Of a stretch of 64,000 bases of DNA, positions 32,528 through 42,103 are shown in pieces. A program made the position numbers and the translations under genes. The DNA lies in the NCBI RefSeq assembly GCF_003667445.1, contig NZ_RCTF01000005.1, positions 1 through 64,000 on the forward strand. Direction: 5' to 3'. Position 1 is the stretch's first letter. Each line of letters opens with the position of its first letter. The notes beneath the pieces are model-generated. The model was not told where the DNA came from. It saw only the letters and a program-made list of their open reading frames with translations, and did no database searches. Source of the stretch: Xanthobacter tagetidis. Lineage in GTDB: Bacteria; Pseudomonadota; Alphaproteobacteria; Rhizobiales; Xanthobacteraceae.

Positions 32528-33325
32528 TCAGCCGACCGCCTTCTCCATCTCACGCACCACGGACACGCACGCGGCGAGGAACCGGTCCTTCCGCGAGCCA
32601 CCGAGCCCATAGAACCCGGAGGCCTCGTCCATGATCCGGCCGATCTCGTGAGAGCCGACGACGTGCTGGGGGCCGCCCCGGCGGTGCAACTCGGCGGCGC
32701 CGGCGCGCCCGACGGCGATCGCCAGGAGGCAGGTCCAGTCCCGCTCCCCCAGGTGGGCTTTCAAGCCGGCGAGCCGCCGCTGCGCCTCGATCATCGCGAT
32801 GGGTTCACGCTGGGCGCTTCCTCCATCCACCTTCGGCTCGAAGCCGGGGCACTTCAGGGACCGGGTAGCGAGCGCCCAATCTCGGTCGAAAAGCTCCATC
32901 GCCCGCTTCTGGTGGGGATCAAGGCCGCGGATGAAGCGGCCCGTGACCTCCACCGTGCGCATGATCTTGTCCGCGTCCTCGATGCGGGCGGTGGTGGGCT
33001 TGTCGCGCCTGGCCTTCTTGGCGGCCGCCCGCCTCTCGCCCTTGGTCCTCTCGGTGTGCCCGGTCAGGTTCAGGGGGTCTCCGGCGCGGCGGGCCGCCAG
33101 CTTCGACGCGGCCACCCGCTGGCGTTCCGCGACGAAGGCGCGCGACCATTCGGTGTCGCGGTCCTCCAACCAATCCAGACCGCCATAGGCCATCGTCCGC
33201 AGGTGCTCCCGGCGCTGGTCGCGCTCCAGGCTGCGGGCATAGCTGCACTGAGGGCGCGTGAGCACCTTGTGCAGCCACGCCCGTTGCCGCGCCCGGCGCG
33301 CGGCGGCGATCAGCTTCTGAGCCAT
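32528..33325 (-). CDS. Hypothetical phage protein, DUF6456-like C-terminus possible
   Basis: 265 residues from MAQKLIAAARRARQRAWLHK, start overlapping the dnaB stop (TGATG). The N-terminal half is very basic (RRAAAKKARRDKPTTARIED). The C-terminal half (MELFDRDWALATRSLKCPGF, AQRRLAGLKAHLGERDWTCL, ASGFYGLGGSRKDRFLAACV) resembles DUF6456. Last gene before the late leader, a place where late activators or DNA-binding replication proteins are often coded. Confidence 0.6.
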   Translation of the reverse strand: MAQKLIAAARRARQRAWLHKVLTRPQCSYARSLERDQRREHLRTMAYGGLDWLEDRDTEWSRAFVAERQRVAASKLAARRAGDPLNLTGHTERTKGERRAAAKKARRDKPTTARIEDADKIMRTVEVTGRFIRGLDPHQKRAMELFDRDWALATRSLKCPGFEPKVDGGSAQREPIAMIEAQRRLAGLKAHLGERDWTCLLAIAVGRAGAAELHRRGGPQHVVGSHEIGRIMDEASGFYGLGGSRKDRFLAACVSVVREMEKAVG

Positions 33326-34680
33326 CAGTCCAACTCCTCGAAGCGGGTGAGCTTGCCGACCCATTTCAGGGTGCGTTCCTCGAAGGGCTTGCGGCGGCGG
33401 TGCTTGAGCGTGATGACCTGGGCGGTTCCCGAGGCCCGGCCGACCTCGTGCTCCCACTTCTCCCACGCCTCGCCGCCGGCGTTCTTGTTCGGCTTGTTCT
33501 GGTGGAGCCACGATTCCCGGCGCCAGACCGCGAGCACGATGTCCCCGTCCCGCTCGATCGATTGCGCATCCGCATCGAGGATTTGAGGGGTGGGGTCGTC
33601 GCGTCTCTGTCCGCCGCGGGTGCGCTGGGCAAGGCACAACACCGGGACCTGGAGATCCTTCGCCAGCACCTTCAGGTCTGCGGTGATCTCGGCGAGACGC
33701 TCGAAGCGGTCCTTGTACCGGCCCTCCGGCTTCAGCTTGTCGAGCTGATCGATGATAATCATCCCGAGGCCCATGGTCCGCTTCATGGCGATCGCGTGGG
33801 CGCGCACCTGGCGCACGGTGTAGCGGGGATCGTCCAGTAGCATCATGTCCGGCCGCTCCATCGCCGCTTCCGCCGCCTTAAGGGCGTCGCGCTCGGCGAA
33901 GTTGAAGGCCCCCTCCTGGATGTCCCCCACCGTGATCCCCGATGCCGCGGCAAGTTCGCGCGCGCCCACCTGTTCGGCGGTCATCTCCATCTGGATCAGC
34001 AGCACGGGGCGGGAGAGCGCGGCGTGCATGCCGACCTGCATCGCCATGGCGGACTTGCCGTCGCCCTGGGAGCCGAGAAGGAAGATCAGGTCGCCGGGGA
34101 GAATGCGGCCCACGATCTCGTCCAGACTGGGCATGCCCGTCCCGAAGCCGGGCAGCACCTCGCGCTCCTGGGCGGCGCGGGAATCGCGCGCCACGCTCTT
34201 CGTCACCTCGCCGATGCGCCGCGGCCGCTTGGGGCTCGCCACATGCATCACGTCGAGGATGCAGGTGGACGCCTCCGACGCGATGTCCATGGGGTTTTTC
34301 TCGCCGGAGCGCACCGCCTTCGCGATCATCTCGGAAAGGGCCATGAGCTGGCGCCGCGCCGCGGCGTCGGCGATGTCCGGCACAAAGTCGTCCGGGCTCC
34401 CCACGTCCTCGGCGTCCTTCAGGAGCACCGCGAGGTAGCTCATCATGGACCGGCCCTCTTCGTCCTCCGCGGGAAGACGGGAGGCCACGAGGGAGATGGA
34501 CAGCCGGCCCTCGGTGCAGATGTCCCGGATCACGGTGAAAATCTGCTGGTGCAAGGGCACGAAGAACTGGTCCGCCCGGAGCTTGTCGGCGATGGACCAG
34601 AAGGCGGAATCGCTCTTCAGGCACGCACCGATGACCGCGCGCTCGGCGGCGAGGTTGTGGGGCTGCTCCCGGCGGCTCAC
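33325..34680 (-). CDS. dnaB: Replicative DNA helicase DnaB-like
   Basis: 451 residues from a GTG (GTGA overlap). N-terminal DnaB domain (HNLAAERAVIGACLKSDSAF), RecA-like C-terminal domain with Walker A LLGSQGDGKSAMAMQVG (about residue 200), Walker B-like MGLGMIIIDQLDKLKPEGRY and LAQRTRGGQRRDDPTPQILD. Phage replicative helicase; no loader gene is obvious nearby, so it may load itself or use a host factor. Confidence 0.92.
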   Translation of the reverse strand: MSRREQPHNLAAERAVIGACLKSDSAFWSIADKLRADQFFVPLHQQIFTVIRDICTEGRLSISLVASRLPAEDEEGRSMMSYLAVLLKDAEDVGSPDDFVPDIADAAARRQLMALSEMIAKAVRSGEKNPMDIASEASTCILDVMHVASPKRPRRIGEVTKSVARDSRAAQEREVLPGFGTGMPSLDEIVGRILPGDLIFLLGSQGDGKSAMAMQVGMHAALSRPVLLIQMEMTAEQVGARELAAASGITVGDIQEGAFNFAERDALKAAEAAMERPDMMLLDDPRYTVRQVRAHAIAMKRTMGLGMIIIDQLDKLKPEGRYKDRFERLAEITADLKVLAKDLQVPVLCLAQRTRGGQRRDDPTPQILDADAQSIERDGDIVLAVWRRESWLHQNKPNKNAGGEAWEKWEHEVGRASGTAQVITLKHRRRKPFEERTLKWVGKLTRFEELD

Positions 34681-35003
34681 GGCTCGCCCTCCCCGCTCGG
34701 AATACCCCCGGCGAGGTCGTCCACCAGCAGGCCGATAGGCCCTTGGGGCGAGCCGTCTTCCTCCCGGCTCAGAGCGTGCTGGATCACCTGCAGCGGGCAC
34801 CCGTGCTGCAGCAGGAGCGACAGGAGGATGGCACCGTCGCGTGCCACGATCTGGGCATCGGCCCCGGACTTGGTGCCGTCGATGAACGCTTCCGCCGGCC
34901 GGCCGTCGTCGTACCGGCCCACGCCGAAGGTGTAGGCGATACCCCGGTGCTCCAGTTCCACGACTTCGTGCTCGCGGCGGTTGGGGAGGGATTCGCGGCT
35001 CAT
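34677..35003 (-). CDS. TSCPD-domain protein
   Basis: 108 residues. RRREHEVVELEHRGIAYTFG-type start, then GRPAEAFIDGTKSGADAQIV, ILLSLLLQHGCPLQVIQHAL and GSPQGPIGLLVDDL: the TSCPD domain found at the C-terminus of B12-dependent ribonucleotide reductase and as a stand-alone phage protein. May bind nucleotides or influence reductase; unproven. Confidence 0.75.
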   Translation of the reverse strand: MSRESLPNRREHEVVELEHRGIAYTFGVGRYDDGRPAEAFIDGTKSGADAQIVARDGAILLSLLLQHGCPLQVIQHALSREEDGSPQGPIGLLVDDLAGGIPSGEGEP

Positions 35004-36939
35004 TCGGCGGCTTCCTTGAACTCGGCGGGGATGCGCCGTCTGGGCGCGGCGTCGGCCATCAGCGCGCCGACGCAGGCGCGCATCTTGGCGACGCTCACCG
35101 CATTGCCGATCTGCTTGATCTGCTCGGTCTTCGTGCCCGCGAACTCGTAGGCCTGGTCCTCGCTATTGAAGCCCATGGCGCTGGCCAGCTCGTGCGGCTC
35201 CAGCATCCGGAAGAGGATGTCGAACCGCCGTCCCTCTCCCACGGGCTCCACCAGGTTGACGCGGCCGGTGGCGCAGATGGTGGGCGCCGGATCGGCGATG
35301 TCGTGCACGCGCGGCGCCTGGCCCTCGCGCTCGCCGAACTGCGCGGCGATGAAGGCGAGCTCGCCGCGATTGGCCCCGGTCACGGTCGGCAACGGCTCGC
35401 CGGCATCGCGCACGCGGTCGCTGCCGTCATGGTGCGTCACCGGCATGACGATCGCGAATTCCCCGCCCTTGGCCGTGGTCAGGGTCGGGATCGGCTGCTC
35501 GACGTCGCGGGCGGTAGCGCCGCCGCCTGACTGTGTCACCGGCACCACCATGCCGAAGCGCGCTTTGGCGGTGCACGTGGGCAGCGGCTCCTCGGCCGAG
35601 ACGCAGGTCTCGCCGGAGCCGGAGCCGTAATAGGGCGAGATGAGCGCGTGCGCCGCGCCGTTGCCGCCCGTGGTCGCCGTGGGGATCGGGTCCGCGACGG
35701 ATCGCGGCGCGCCGCCGGAGGCCTGCGAGAGCACGAAGGGCTGCACCAGCATCGGCCGGGCGCAGCCGGGATGAACCTCGGTCGCCGCCCCACCGGTCGT
35801 GATGGTGGGCAAAGGCTCCTCCGCCGACCGCGCCGCCCCGCTGTTGTGCTGGGAAAGCACCAGAGGCTCCGCAAGCCACACGCCGCCTTTCGTGTCGAGC
35901 GTCGGAATGGGCGCTTCGGAAACGCTCTGCGCCTTGTTCCCCTTCCGCCCGTTCATGATGACCGGTTCAGCCATCCCGATATGGCTCGCTTCCGAGGTCT
36001 GTGTCGGCAGCGGCTCGGCACCGGAGCGCGCCGCCGCCCCCTTTTTCATGTTCACCAACACCGGCTCGGCCAGCCCGATGTGCTGCCCGCCGGCGGCGAT
36101 GGTCGGCAGGGGCGCGTCGAGGCCCTGCGCCGCCATGTGGTTGCGCAGCACAACCAGGAACGGCTCCGGCCAGCCGAACTTCACGGCGCCGGCATGGATG
36201 CGCGCCAGCGTCTTCGGCGCCAGCGGCTTCGGCCGGTCGAAGATCGAGCGCCCCTTGATGGACCAGTCAATGATCTCCCGCGCCGGCCGCCAGGGCTGCG
36301 CGCCGGCGAAGAGGTCGCCGGCGATCGTCTCGCGCTTGCGATGCGTCGGCATGGGCCAATGCACCTTGCGCCCGTCCGAGCGCGCCATGAGGATGAAGCG
36401 CTGGCGGGTGGTCGCGTCGCCATAGTCGGCGGCATTGAGCCGCCGCCATTCCGGCTCGAAGCCGAGGCGCTTCAAGGTCTCGATCCAGGCGTGGAAATAC
36501 TCGCCCTTGCGCGAGGCGATGGGCCGGCCGTTCCTCGGGTCCACCGGCCCCAGCCGATGAACTCCCACACATTCTCGATGATGAGCCGCTTGACGCGCAG
36601 CTCGGTGAGCCAGGTGATGATGTGCCACGGGTCGGAGCGCTGCTGGTCGCTGGTCGGCTTGCCGCCCCGCGCCACCGAATGGTGCGTGCAGGTTGGGGAT
36701 GCCATGAGCAGGTCGAGATAGCCCTCCGGCACCAGCAGATGCGGGCGCACGGTGGCGATGTCCTGGACGTAGTGCCGCGCGTCCGGATGATTCTTGGTGT
36801 GCGTCTCGATAGCGACGGGCCAGTGATTGACGCAGACCAGTTCCATCTGGAGCCCGAGGTCGGCGAGCGCGCGCTGGCACCCAGTCGACGACCCGCCGGC
36901 TCCGCAGAGGAGGTCCGCAACAAGGATCTTCTTCGTCAA
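35000..36939 (-). pseudogene. C5 cytosine DNA methyltransferase with nine repeats, one frameshift
   Basis: The N-terminus starts at a TTG (36939) after GGAGGGG. Motif I VADLLCGAGGSSTG, catalytic ASPTCTHHSVARGG (Cys kept, usual PPC/PTC) and ENVWEF are in one frame. Near 36544-36551 the frame is lost: GGCTGGGGCCGGTGG needs one extra C to continue into VDPRNGRPIASRKGEY, KRLGFEPEWRRLNAADYGDA and TRQRFILMA. Between about 36120 and 35230, nine units of 33-39 residues carry P-L/I-PT-x-T motifs. The end has GFNSEDQAYEFAGTKTEQIK and IGNAV. Intact length would be about 646 residues. A sequencing error is possible. Confidence 0.82.
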
Positions 36940-38273
36940 GCGTCGCCCCTCCACATGGTGAGCACGGTCGTGTTGATGTTCGTCCCGCTCTCGCTGAAAG
37001 CCCCCACGGGCAGGTCACTCCAGCGGCCGGACAGGAGCCCGTGGTCATAGCGGGCCGTCGCCGGCAGGATGGCGGTGAGCGCGCCCCCAGGCTTCAGGAA
37101 GCGCAGCGCGTGCTCGACGTGCCTGGCGTAGTGGCGTCCATAGAAAGGCGGGTTCATCACCACCCGGTCGAAGTCGGGCGCCGGCTCGGTTTCGAGAAAA
37201 TTGGCCGTGAGCACACTGTGCCCCCTGGACCGGCATTGAGCGGCCCGGCCGGGGTCGTATTCGACGCCGAAGGGCCGGGCGCCGCGCCGGCGCAGCGCGT
37301 CGAGGAATCGGCCGCATCCGCAGGAAGGCTCAAGCACCCTCTCGCCTTCCTTGATGTAGAGGTCGGCAAGCACGCGCTCGACCACGGCAACCGGCGTCGG
37401 GTAATATTGGAGATCCTTGGACACCGCGGTTCCGGCGCGCGGGGCGGCGGGGCGCTCTTCCGCCGCATCCGGCAGCACGTCGCCGTAGAACTCGGCCAAG
37501 GCTCGGTTGATGTCCCGCAGTGCCTCCGGGCCGAAGAACAGGTGCCCGCGCCCGTTCTTGAACCGCCGCAGCCACACCCCGCGCCCTACGACTTCCACGG
37601 CCTCGTTGTACCGGTCAGCCGGCACGTTGCCGTCTTCGATCAGCGCGTCACCGTCACGCATCAGCGCCGCAAGTTCGCGGTGGTTGATGAGCGGCTTCCC
37701 CTGATAGGCCGCCAGCGCGTTGAGGATGTCGCGCACGCGCTCGGCGCCATAGCAGGAGCTGTACTCGCTGAAGCCCGGCAGGATCACCCGCTTGGGCAGG
37801 CCCTTCACGCCGACCTTCATCTTCTCGTGGCTCGCGAACGCCGGGTCGAGGCCGGCGAACTGCTCGGCGAGACCCTTCAGGATCGAGCCCCTCGGGTCCA
37901 TGATGTAGGCGCCGAACTTTTCGCGGATGTTCTCCACCGTGAAGGGCGGCGGGTCACAGAACATCTGCTCCAGCCGCTTCTTATCCGCAGCCGAGGCGAA
38001 GTTCTCCAGCGCGTAGAGGCCATAGGTGTGCCGCCACGCCGAGCGAAGCAGGCTGCGCTCAATATCCCTCTCGTCTAGCCGGCCGGCCTCCAGGGTGTAG
38101 TTTCCCCACGTCCCGCCGATGGTCGCGGCGGTCTTCACCGCGTCCTGCGCCGCTTGGAAGGCCGCCAGGGCTTCGGGGATAGCCGCGACCTTGCTCTCGT
38201 ACTCGGCGACAAGGTCGGACGGTTTCCGCCGGCCCGTGGTCACCTCTCCGCCGGTGAGGATGTGCATGGTCAT
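36936..38273 (-). CDS. DUF4942 protein with N6-adenine methyltransferase domain
   Basis: 445 residues. N-terminal DUF4942 (YGLYALENFASAADKKRLEQ, NIREKFGAYIMDPRGSILKG, GRGVWLRRFKNGRGHLFFG), then a methyltransferase: YYPTPVAVVERVLADLYIKE, VLEPSCGCGRFLDALRRRG (motif I) and VVMNPPFYGRHYARHVEHAL (NPPF, motif IV). Probably protects phage DNA from host restriction or marks it. ATGA overlap with the primase gene. Confidence 0.88.
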   Translation of the reverse strand: MTMHILTGGEVTTGRRKPSDLVAEYESKVAAIPEALAAFQAAQDAVKTAATIGGTWGNYTLEAGRLDERDIERSLLRSAWRHTYGLYALENFASAADKKRLEQMFCDPPPFTVENIREKFGAYIMDPRGSILKGLAEQFAGLDPAFASHEKMKVGVKGLPKRVILPGFSEYSSCYGAERVRDILNALAAYQGKPLINHRELAALMRDGDALIEDGNVPADRYNEAVEVVGRGVWLRRFKNGRGHLFFGPEALRDINRALAEFYGDVLPDAAEERPAAPRAGTAVSKDLQYYPTPVAVVERVLADLYIKEGERVLEPSCGCGRFLDALRRRGARPFGVEYDPGRAAQCRSRGHSVLTANFLETEPAPDFDRVVMNPPFYGRHYARHVEHALRFLKPGGALTAILPATARYDHGLLSGRWSDLPVGAFSESGTNINTTVLTMWRGDA

Positions 38274-39379
38274 GCGGTCGCCCTCACCGCGCCGAGCACG
38301 TCCAGAAAGTCCCCATGGAAGGGAGGGAGGTTCACCGCGACCGGAATGCCGGAGGGCACAAGCCGGTCCCGCAGCGTGTGCGCGGCGGCGAGGCCAGGCC
38401 CGACCAGGATGGAGCCGTCAGGGCCTCTGCGGGGCAGGTCGCCGTCCGGGTAGAGGCGCACCCGCTCCACTTCGAGCGGCGGCTCGAACCCCATCATCCC
38501 GGAGGTGGAGAGCGACGCCCACACCGGCAGCCGATAGCCCTCCAGCGTCCAGGCGGCGAGCGAGGTCTCCAACCCCTCGGCAAGGCCGATCACCTCTCCC
38601 ACCCCGCCGATGCGCACCGCGCCGCCCTTCGCCGGTCCGAAGCCGACCTTGGGGTTCGACACGGGCGCCTTCCCGCCGGTCTCCGGATTGAGGAAGACAC
38701 GCCAGACCGCGATGGTCTCCCCGCCCATGTCCTGCACCCTGGCGACCAGGCACGGGAAAACCGGCCCGTCCTTCACCTTGCGCGCGTCCTTGCCCTGCCC
38801 CTCCCATTCGCTCCCCAGCTCCCATTCCAAGCCGTCGTGGAAGCCGAGCACGTCGGGCCAGCCCATGGGCGGGGTCGGGATGCCCCTGCCGTGCAGATAC
38901 CGCTCGGCGAGGGTTCCGGGGATCGGGCAGCACTGCGCCCACATCTCGGCGGCGGTCTCGGCCCGGCGGGCGCGGCGCTGCTGCTCCTTGCGCGCCTCCG
39001 ATTCCCGGCGCTCGCGGGCCTCCCGCGCCGCTTTCTCCTGGCGCTGGCGGCGCTCGGCGCCGGCTTCGGCCGTCTCGGTCGTCATCCCGAGGAAGGCGCG
39101 GGCCTCGCGGAACGCCTCCGCATAGGCGTGGGGGTTGTCGAACAGCGTGTAGCCGATCAGCTCCACCGTGCCGCCGCCCACCCCTTGGGAGAAGCGATAC
39201 CAGCGGCCCCGGTGAGGGCCGGAAAGGTCCACCTGGAAGGAGCCGAGTTCCTTGGGGCTCTTGGCCGTGAGGAAGGCTTTCCCGCGGTGCTGGACCCAAC
39301 CCGGATGGAGATGGTCGAGAAGCTGCTCAAGGGAGGTTGTGAGCCGGTGGCGGATTTCGTCGGCGTCGTCGTGTCTCAT
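38270..39379 (-). CDS. Toprim-domain DNA primase
   Basis: 369 residues from MRHDDADEIRHRLTTSLEQL. N-terminal domain with LGSFQVDLSGPHRGRWYRFS and GGGTVELIGY; coiled coil rich in Arg/Glu (110-155); RYLHGRGIPTPPMGWPDVLG; Toprim motifs VIGLAEGLETSLAAW and RVRLYPDGDLP. This is the DUF7146/Toprim_3 type of phage and plasmid primase. Works with DnaB in the same operon. Confidence 0.85.
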   Translation of the reverse strand: MRHDDADEIRHRLTTSLEQLLDHLHPGWVQHRGKAFLTAKSPKELGSFQVDLSGPHRGRWYRFSQGVGGGTVELIGYTLFDNPHAYAEAFREARAFLGMTTETAEAGAERRQRQEKAAREARERRESEARKEQQRRARRAETAAEMWAQCCPIPGTLAERYLHGRGIPTPPMGWPDVLGFHDGLEWELGSEWEGQGKDARKVKDGPVFPCLVARVQDMGGETIAVWRVFLNPETGGKAPVSNPKVGFGPAKGGAVRIGGVGEVIGLAEGLETSLAAWTLEGYRLPVWASLSTSGMMGFEPPLEVERVRLYPDGDLPRRGPDGSILVGPGLAAAHTLRDRLVPSGIPVAVNLPPFHGDFLDVLGAVRATA

Positions 39380-39729
39380 GGCAGTGCCCTCAGCCGTTCC
39401 TTGTCCTCGTTGGTCAGAAACCAGCCCTGGCCCCATCGCGTCTGGATCTCGATGCCGTGTGGCTTCAGCGCGCGCCGCACCCTCAAGATGAAAATGTCGA
39501 TGATCCGCTCTGATGGGGGGTCGTCGACCGAGAGGCTGTAGAGCGCCGTCATCAGATCGGCTCGGCTCACCAGGGGCCGCGCCAGCAGAAGGGAGAGCAC
39601 CTGCTCCTCCTTCCTCGTCAGCCGGACGCAGGCGGGCAGGCTGGGCCGGAGCAAGATGCCCTCCAGCTCATCGACTCTCAGGCGCAGCAGTTCGTTCTCC
39701 TCTCGGAGCCGATCCAGTTCCGTGACCAT
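39376..39729 (-). CDS. CtrA/OmpR-like winged-helix regulator without receiver domain
   Basis: 117 residues from MVTELDRLREENELLRLRVD. A short leucine-rich coiled coil is followed by a winged helix: VRLTRKEEQVLSLLLARPLV, LMTALYSLSVDDPPSERIID, IFILRVRRALKPHGIEIQTR, WGQGWFL. The end closely follows CtrA-type DNA-binding domains (IEIETVWGQGY). It could bind CtrA-type sites on host or phage DNA. ATGA overlap with the primase. Confidence 0.82.
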   Translation of the reverse strand: MVTELDRLREENELLRLRVDELEGILLRPSLPACVRLTRKEEQVLSLLLARPLVSRADLMTALYSLSVDDPPSERIIDIFILRVRRALKPHGIEIQTRWGQGWFLTNEDKERLRALP

Positions 39730-39734
39730 GGCGA

Positions 39735-40358
39735 TTACTCCGCCGCCGCGAACAGGCCCTGCCTCAGCGGGTCCATCATCCCCCGCAGGTGCCAGACGAC
39801 GCCCACGGCATCGGCGGCATCCGCGTTCTTCACCTCCACCCCGATCCGGGCGCACTGCGCCTTCGCCTGGGCCTTGAGCCAGGCGGACCCGTCCGTCGTG
39901 CCCTTGGGTGCCTTCGAGAAGCCAAGGAAGCTCTTGCGCCACGCATCCTGGGAGATGACCTCGGTGCGGATGTTCAGGCGGGCGCAGATTTCCAAGGCCT
40001 CGCTCACGAAGCTGTAGATCCGGAAGATCGTGGCCATGGTGGTGCCCCCCTTCTCCTCGTAGCGGATCGCCGTGCCGGCCCATTCGGTGTTCCGGTCCAC
40101 GATCGGCTTGCGATAGGTGACGTTCGGCGGCAGGGGCTTCTCGATCCCGACCGCCTCGATTCTCTCGGCCACCAGGAGCGGCCGGAGCCAGTCCCGGAAT
40201 TCGCGCGCCAGCCGGCCCTCATAGGCAAAGTCCACCTCCCCCGGCTTCAGGCCGAAGGGCCGTTTCTCGCGGGGCCGGAAGCTCAGGGCGCGGATTTCGG
40301 CCCCAAGGATCAGGCCCGCGCCCGTGGTGGTGGCGATGTCGAGGCCGGCGAGGCGCAT
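39735..40358 (-). CDS. RuvC-like Holliday junction resolvase
   Basis: 207 residues from MRLAGLDIATTTGAG. Acidic residues of the RNase H-fold: GLDIATTTG (Asp7), AVGIEKPLPP (Glu), and NADAADAVGVVWHL (Asp pair) near the end. The phage RuvC-like family resolves branched DNA before packaging. Confidence 0.82.
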   Translation of the reverse strand: MRLAGLDIATTTGAGLILGAEIRALSFRPREKRPFGLKPGEVDFAYEGRLAREFRDWLRPLLVAERIEAVGIEKPLPPNVTYRKPIVDRNTEWAGTAIRYEEKGGTTMATIFRIYSFVSEALEICARLNIRTEVISQDAWRKSFLGFSKAPKGTTDGSAWLKAQAKAQCARIGVEVKNADAADAVGVVWHLRGMMDPLRQGLFAAAE

Positions 40359-40360
40359 GG

Positions 40361-40993
40361 TCAGTGGACCGGCTCGGGAGCGGCGCGGTCCCACTCGTCC
40401 TCGTTCGAGGCCTCATCAGGAAACGCATCGTCGAACGGGTCGGCGGGCGGTGCCTTCTCGCTCAGCGGCTTGATCGCGTCCGCCATCAGCGAGCGGTTCA
40501 CCTCCTGGCCGGCGTCGTAGCCCTCCAGCCACTTCCGAAACTGGGAGGTCGCCGCGTCATAGGGCGGGCGGCGCTCCTTGCCCTCCATGCCGGCGCGCTT
40601 GCCCTCGCCGAAGGCGCGCTCGTCACCGGGCGTGCGGTCCTCGCCGAACAGGCTCGCCTGCGCGCCGATGGGCAGGCCCATCCACCGGGCGACCTCGGCC
40701 TGGCGCTCCATGCGCGCCTTCAGCTTCGCCTCGCCTTCCTCGGTCTCCAGCTCCAGCGCGTACTTGATGCGCTCGACCGCGTCGTCGCCGATCTCCGACT
40801 TCGCCAGCTTGCAGGCGTTCTTGAAGTCGGCATCCGCCTTCTTCTTCACGGCGAGCGCGGCCTCGTACTTCTTCTTGTGCTGGAAGAAGAGGGCCTGGAC
40901 CTGCTCGTCGGAGAGCTGGTTGTGCCCCGCCGACGGCGCGGCTTCGGAGGGGACAATCTTCGGCTTGTTCTTCGAACCCTTGGGCCTGCCCAT
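40361..40993 (-). CDS. Phage protein with ribosome-modulation-factor-like motif
   Basis: 210 residues. It begins with an AT-hook-like MGRPKGSKNKP, continues with a long helix (HKKKYEAALAVKKKADADFK), and has RAFGEGKRAGMEGKERRPPY followed by FRKWLEGYDAGQE, which follows the RMF pattern (G..AG..G...PY.....WL.G...). Could bind nucleic acid or ribosomes. Role not known. Confidence 0.65.
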   Translation of the reverse strand: MGRPKGSKNKPKIVPSEAAPSAGHNQLSDEQVQALFFQHKKKYEAALAVKKKADADFKNACKLAKSEIGDDAVERIKYALELETEEGEAKLKARMERQAEVARWMGLPIGAQASLFGEDRTPGDERAFGEGKRAGMEGKERRPPYDAATSQFRKWLEGYDAGQEVNRSLMADAIKPLSEKAPPADPFDDAFPDEASNEDEWDRAAPEPVH

Positions 40994-41002
40994 GGTGCGC
41001 TC

Positions 41003-41569
41003 CTATGCGGCTTGGTTGAACTTCCCGGCTTCCCGGCCCCAGGCATCCCATCCGGGGCGACCTTCGCGGGAGAAGAGGTCGGCGCGGCGCACGGTGCCAG
41101 GCACCAGTGCTTCAGCGGCCACGTAGGCTTCGTCGGGCTTGCGCGAGTGCTCGCGCACAGGCCCCTCGACGATGGAGCGAACGGAACGCGACGTGGTGGG
41201 CTTGCCGATGGTTCCGATCAGGAACGGCTCGCCGGCGCTGCGCAGCACATAGCCGGTGCCGAAGGCGAGCTTTCCGGAGGGCGTCCGCTTCACCCAATGC
41301 CCCGCGGTCTTGAAGGTGAAGCCGAGGCCCGCCATCACATCGAGCGCCTGCGGCAGCATGGGGTTGGTCGCCCACATCCACAGGACGCAGTCAGGGGCCG
41401 CGAGCTGGGCGATGGGGAGCGCCTTCATCTCCGCGAGCGTCATGCACTCGTAGTGGGCAAGTGGATTCTTCACCTCGCCCTTGGCGGACCAGTTGGAGAA
41501 CCGCCAGGGGAAGTCGACCATGATCAGGCCATAGGAGAGCGGCCTCAGATCGCCGAAAGGCCACGTCAT
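41003..41569 (-). CDS. MT-A70-type adenine methyltransferase
   Basis: 188 residues from MTWPFGDLRPLSYGLIMVD. Catalytic motif is DFPW instead of the common DPPW (VDFPWRFSNWS). Also HYECMTLAEMKALPI, DCVLWMWATNPMLPQALDVM, TGYVLRSAGEPFLIGTIG and RKPDEAYVAAEALVPG. Probably methylates DNA adenine. The D-F-P-W change keeps Asp and Pro. ATGA overlap with the GcrA-like gene. Confidence 0.86.
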   Translation of the reverse strand: MTWPFGDLRPLSYGLIMVDFPWRFSNWSAKGEVKNPLAHYECMTLAEMKALPIAQLAAPDCVLWMWATNPMLPQALDVMAGLGFTFKTAGHWVKRTPSGKLAFGTGYVLRSAGEPFLIGTIGKPTTSRSVRSIVEGPVREHSRKPDEAYVAAEALVPGTVRRADLFSREGRPGWDAWGREAGKFNQAA

Positions 41570-42102
41570 GCCGCGACCCCTTCCCGTTGGCGCCGGTCGA
41601 ACGCGCGCAACCGATGCGCCGGGCACCAGGACGTGCTGCCGTCCGCCTTCTCGCCGCAGAACCGGTGGGGATATTCGGAGAGCGGCCAGCGGCAGTGCCA
41701 GTTCTCCAGGTCCATCAGCGCCAGCCCGCCCTCAGGAGGAAGCGGCCGAGGCGGAACGTCGGCCACGGGCTCCGGCTCGGGCTCCGGCGGGCGCGGCGTG
41801 GGGACCACGGCCACCCGGCGGCGCGGCTTGGGCTCGCCAACGGACACGCGGCGCCTGGGCTCGGCCATGCTTGCTTCGGAACTGGTGCTGACGCCTTTCT
41901 CCACAACGGTTTCCGTGGGGGCGATGCTGCTCGCCAGCACCGGGTTTCGCTGAAACTTCTCCCGGTGGACGACGCCCAACACGGCGCAGCGAGATGTGAT
42001 CTTCCCGCGCTCGGCGAGCGCCACGGCAATCTGGGCTGCGGTGTCGCCCCTATCCCAGCCGGCGCGCACCACGTCGATCTCGGCCTGCGTCCACTTCCCC
42101 AT
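41566..42102 (-). CDS. GcrA-like cell-cycle regulator
   Basis: 178 residues from MGKWTQAEIDVVRAGWDRGD, followed by TAAQIAVALAERGKITSRCA, the GcrA helix-turn-helix. Pro-rich linker (PTPRPPEPEPEPVADVPPRP), then a Cys/His C-terminal motif CRWPLSEYPHRFCGEKADG and CPAHRLRAF. GcrA in Caulobacter binds sigma70 and GANTC-containing promoters methylated by CcrM. A phage copy may redirect that system to phage promoters. Confidence 0.86.
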   Translation of the reverse strand: MGKWTQAEIDVVRAGWDRGDTAAQIAVALAERGKITSRCAVLGVVHREKFQRNPVLASSIAPTETVVEKGVSTSSEASMAEPRRRVSVGEPKPRRRVAVVPTPRPPEPEPEPVADVPPRPLPPEGGLALMDLENWHCRWPLSEYPHRFCGEKADGSTSWCPAHRLRAFDRRQREGVAA

Positions 42103-42103
42103 G

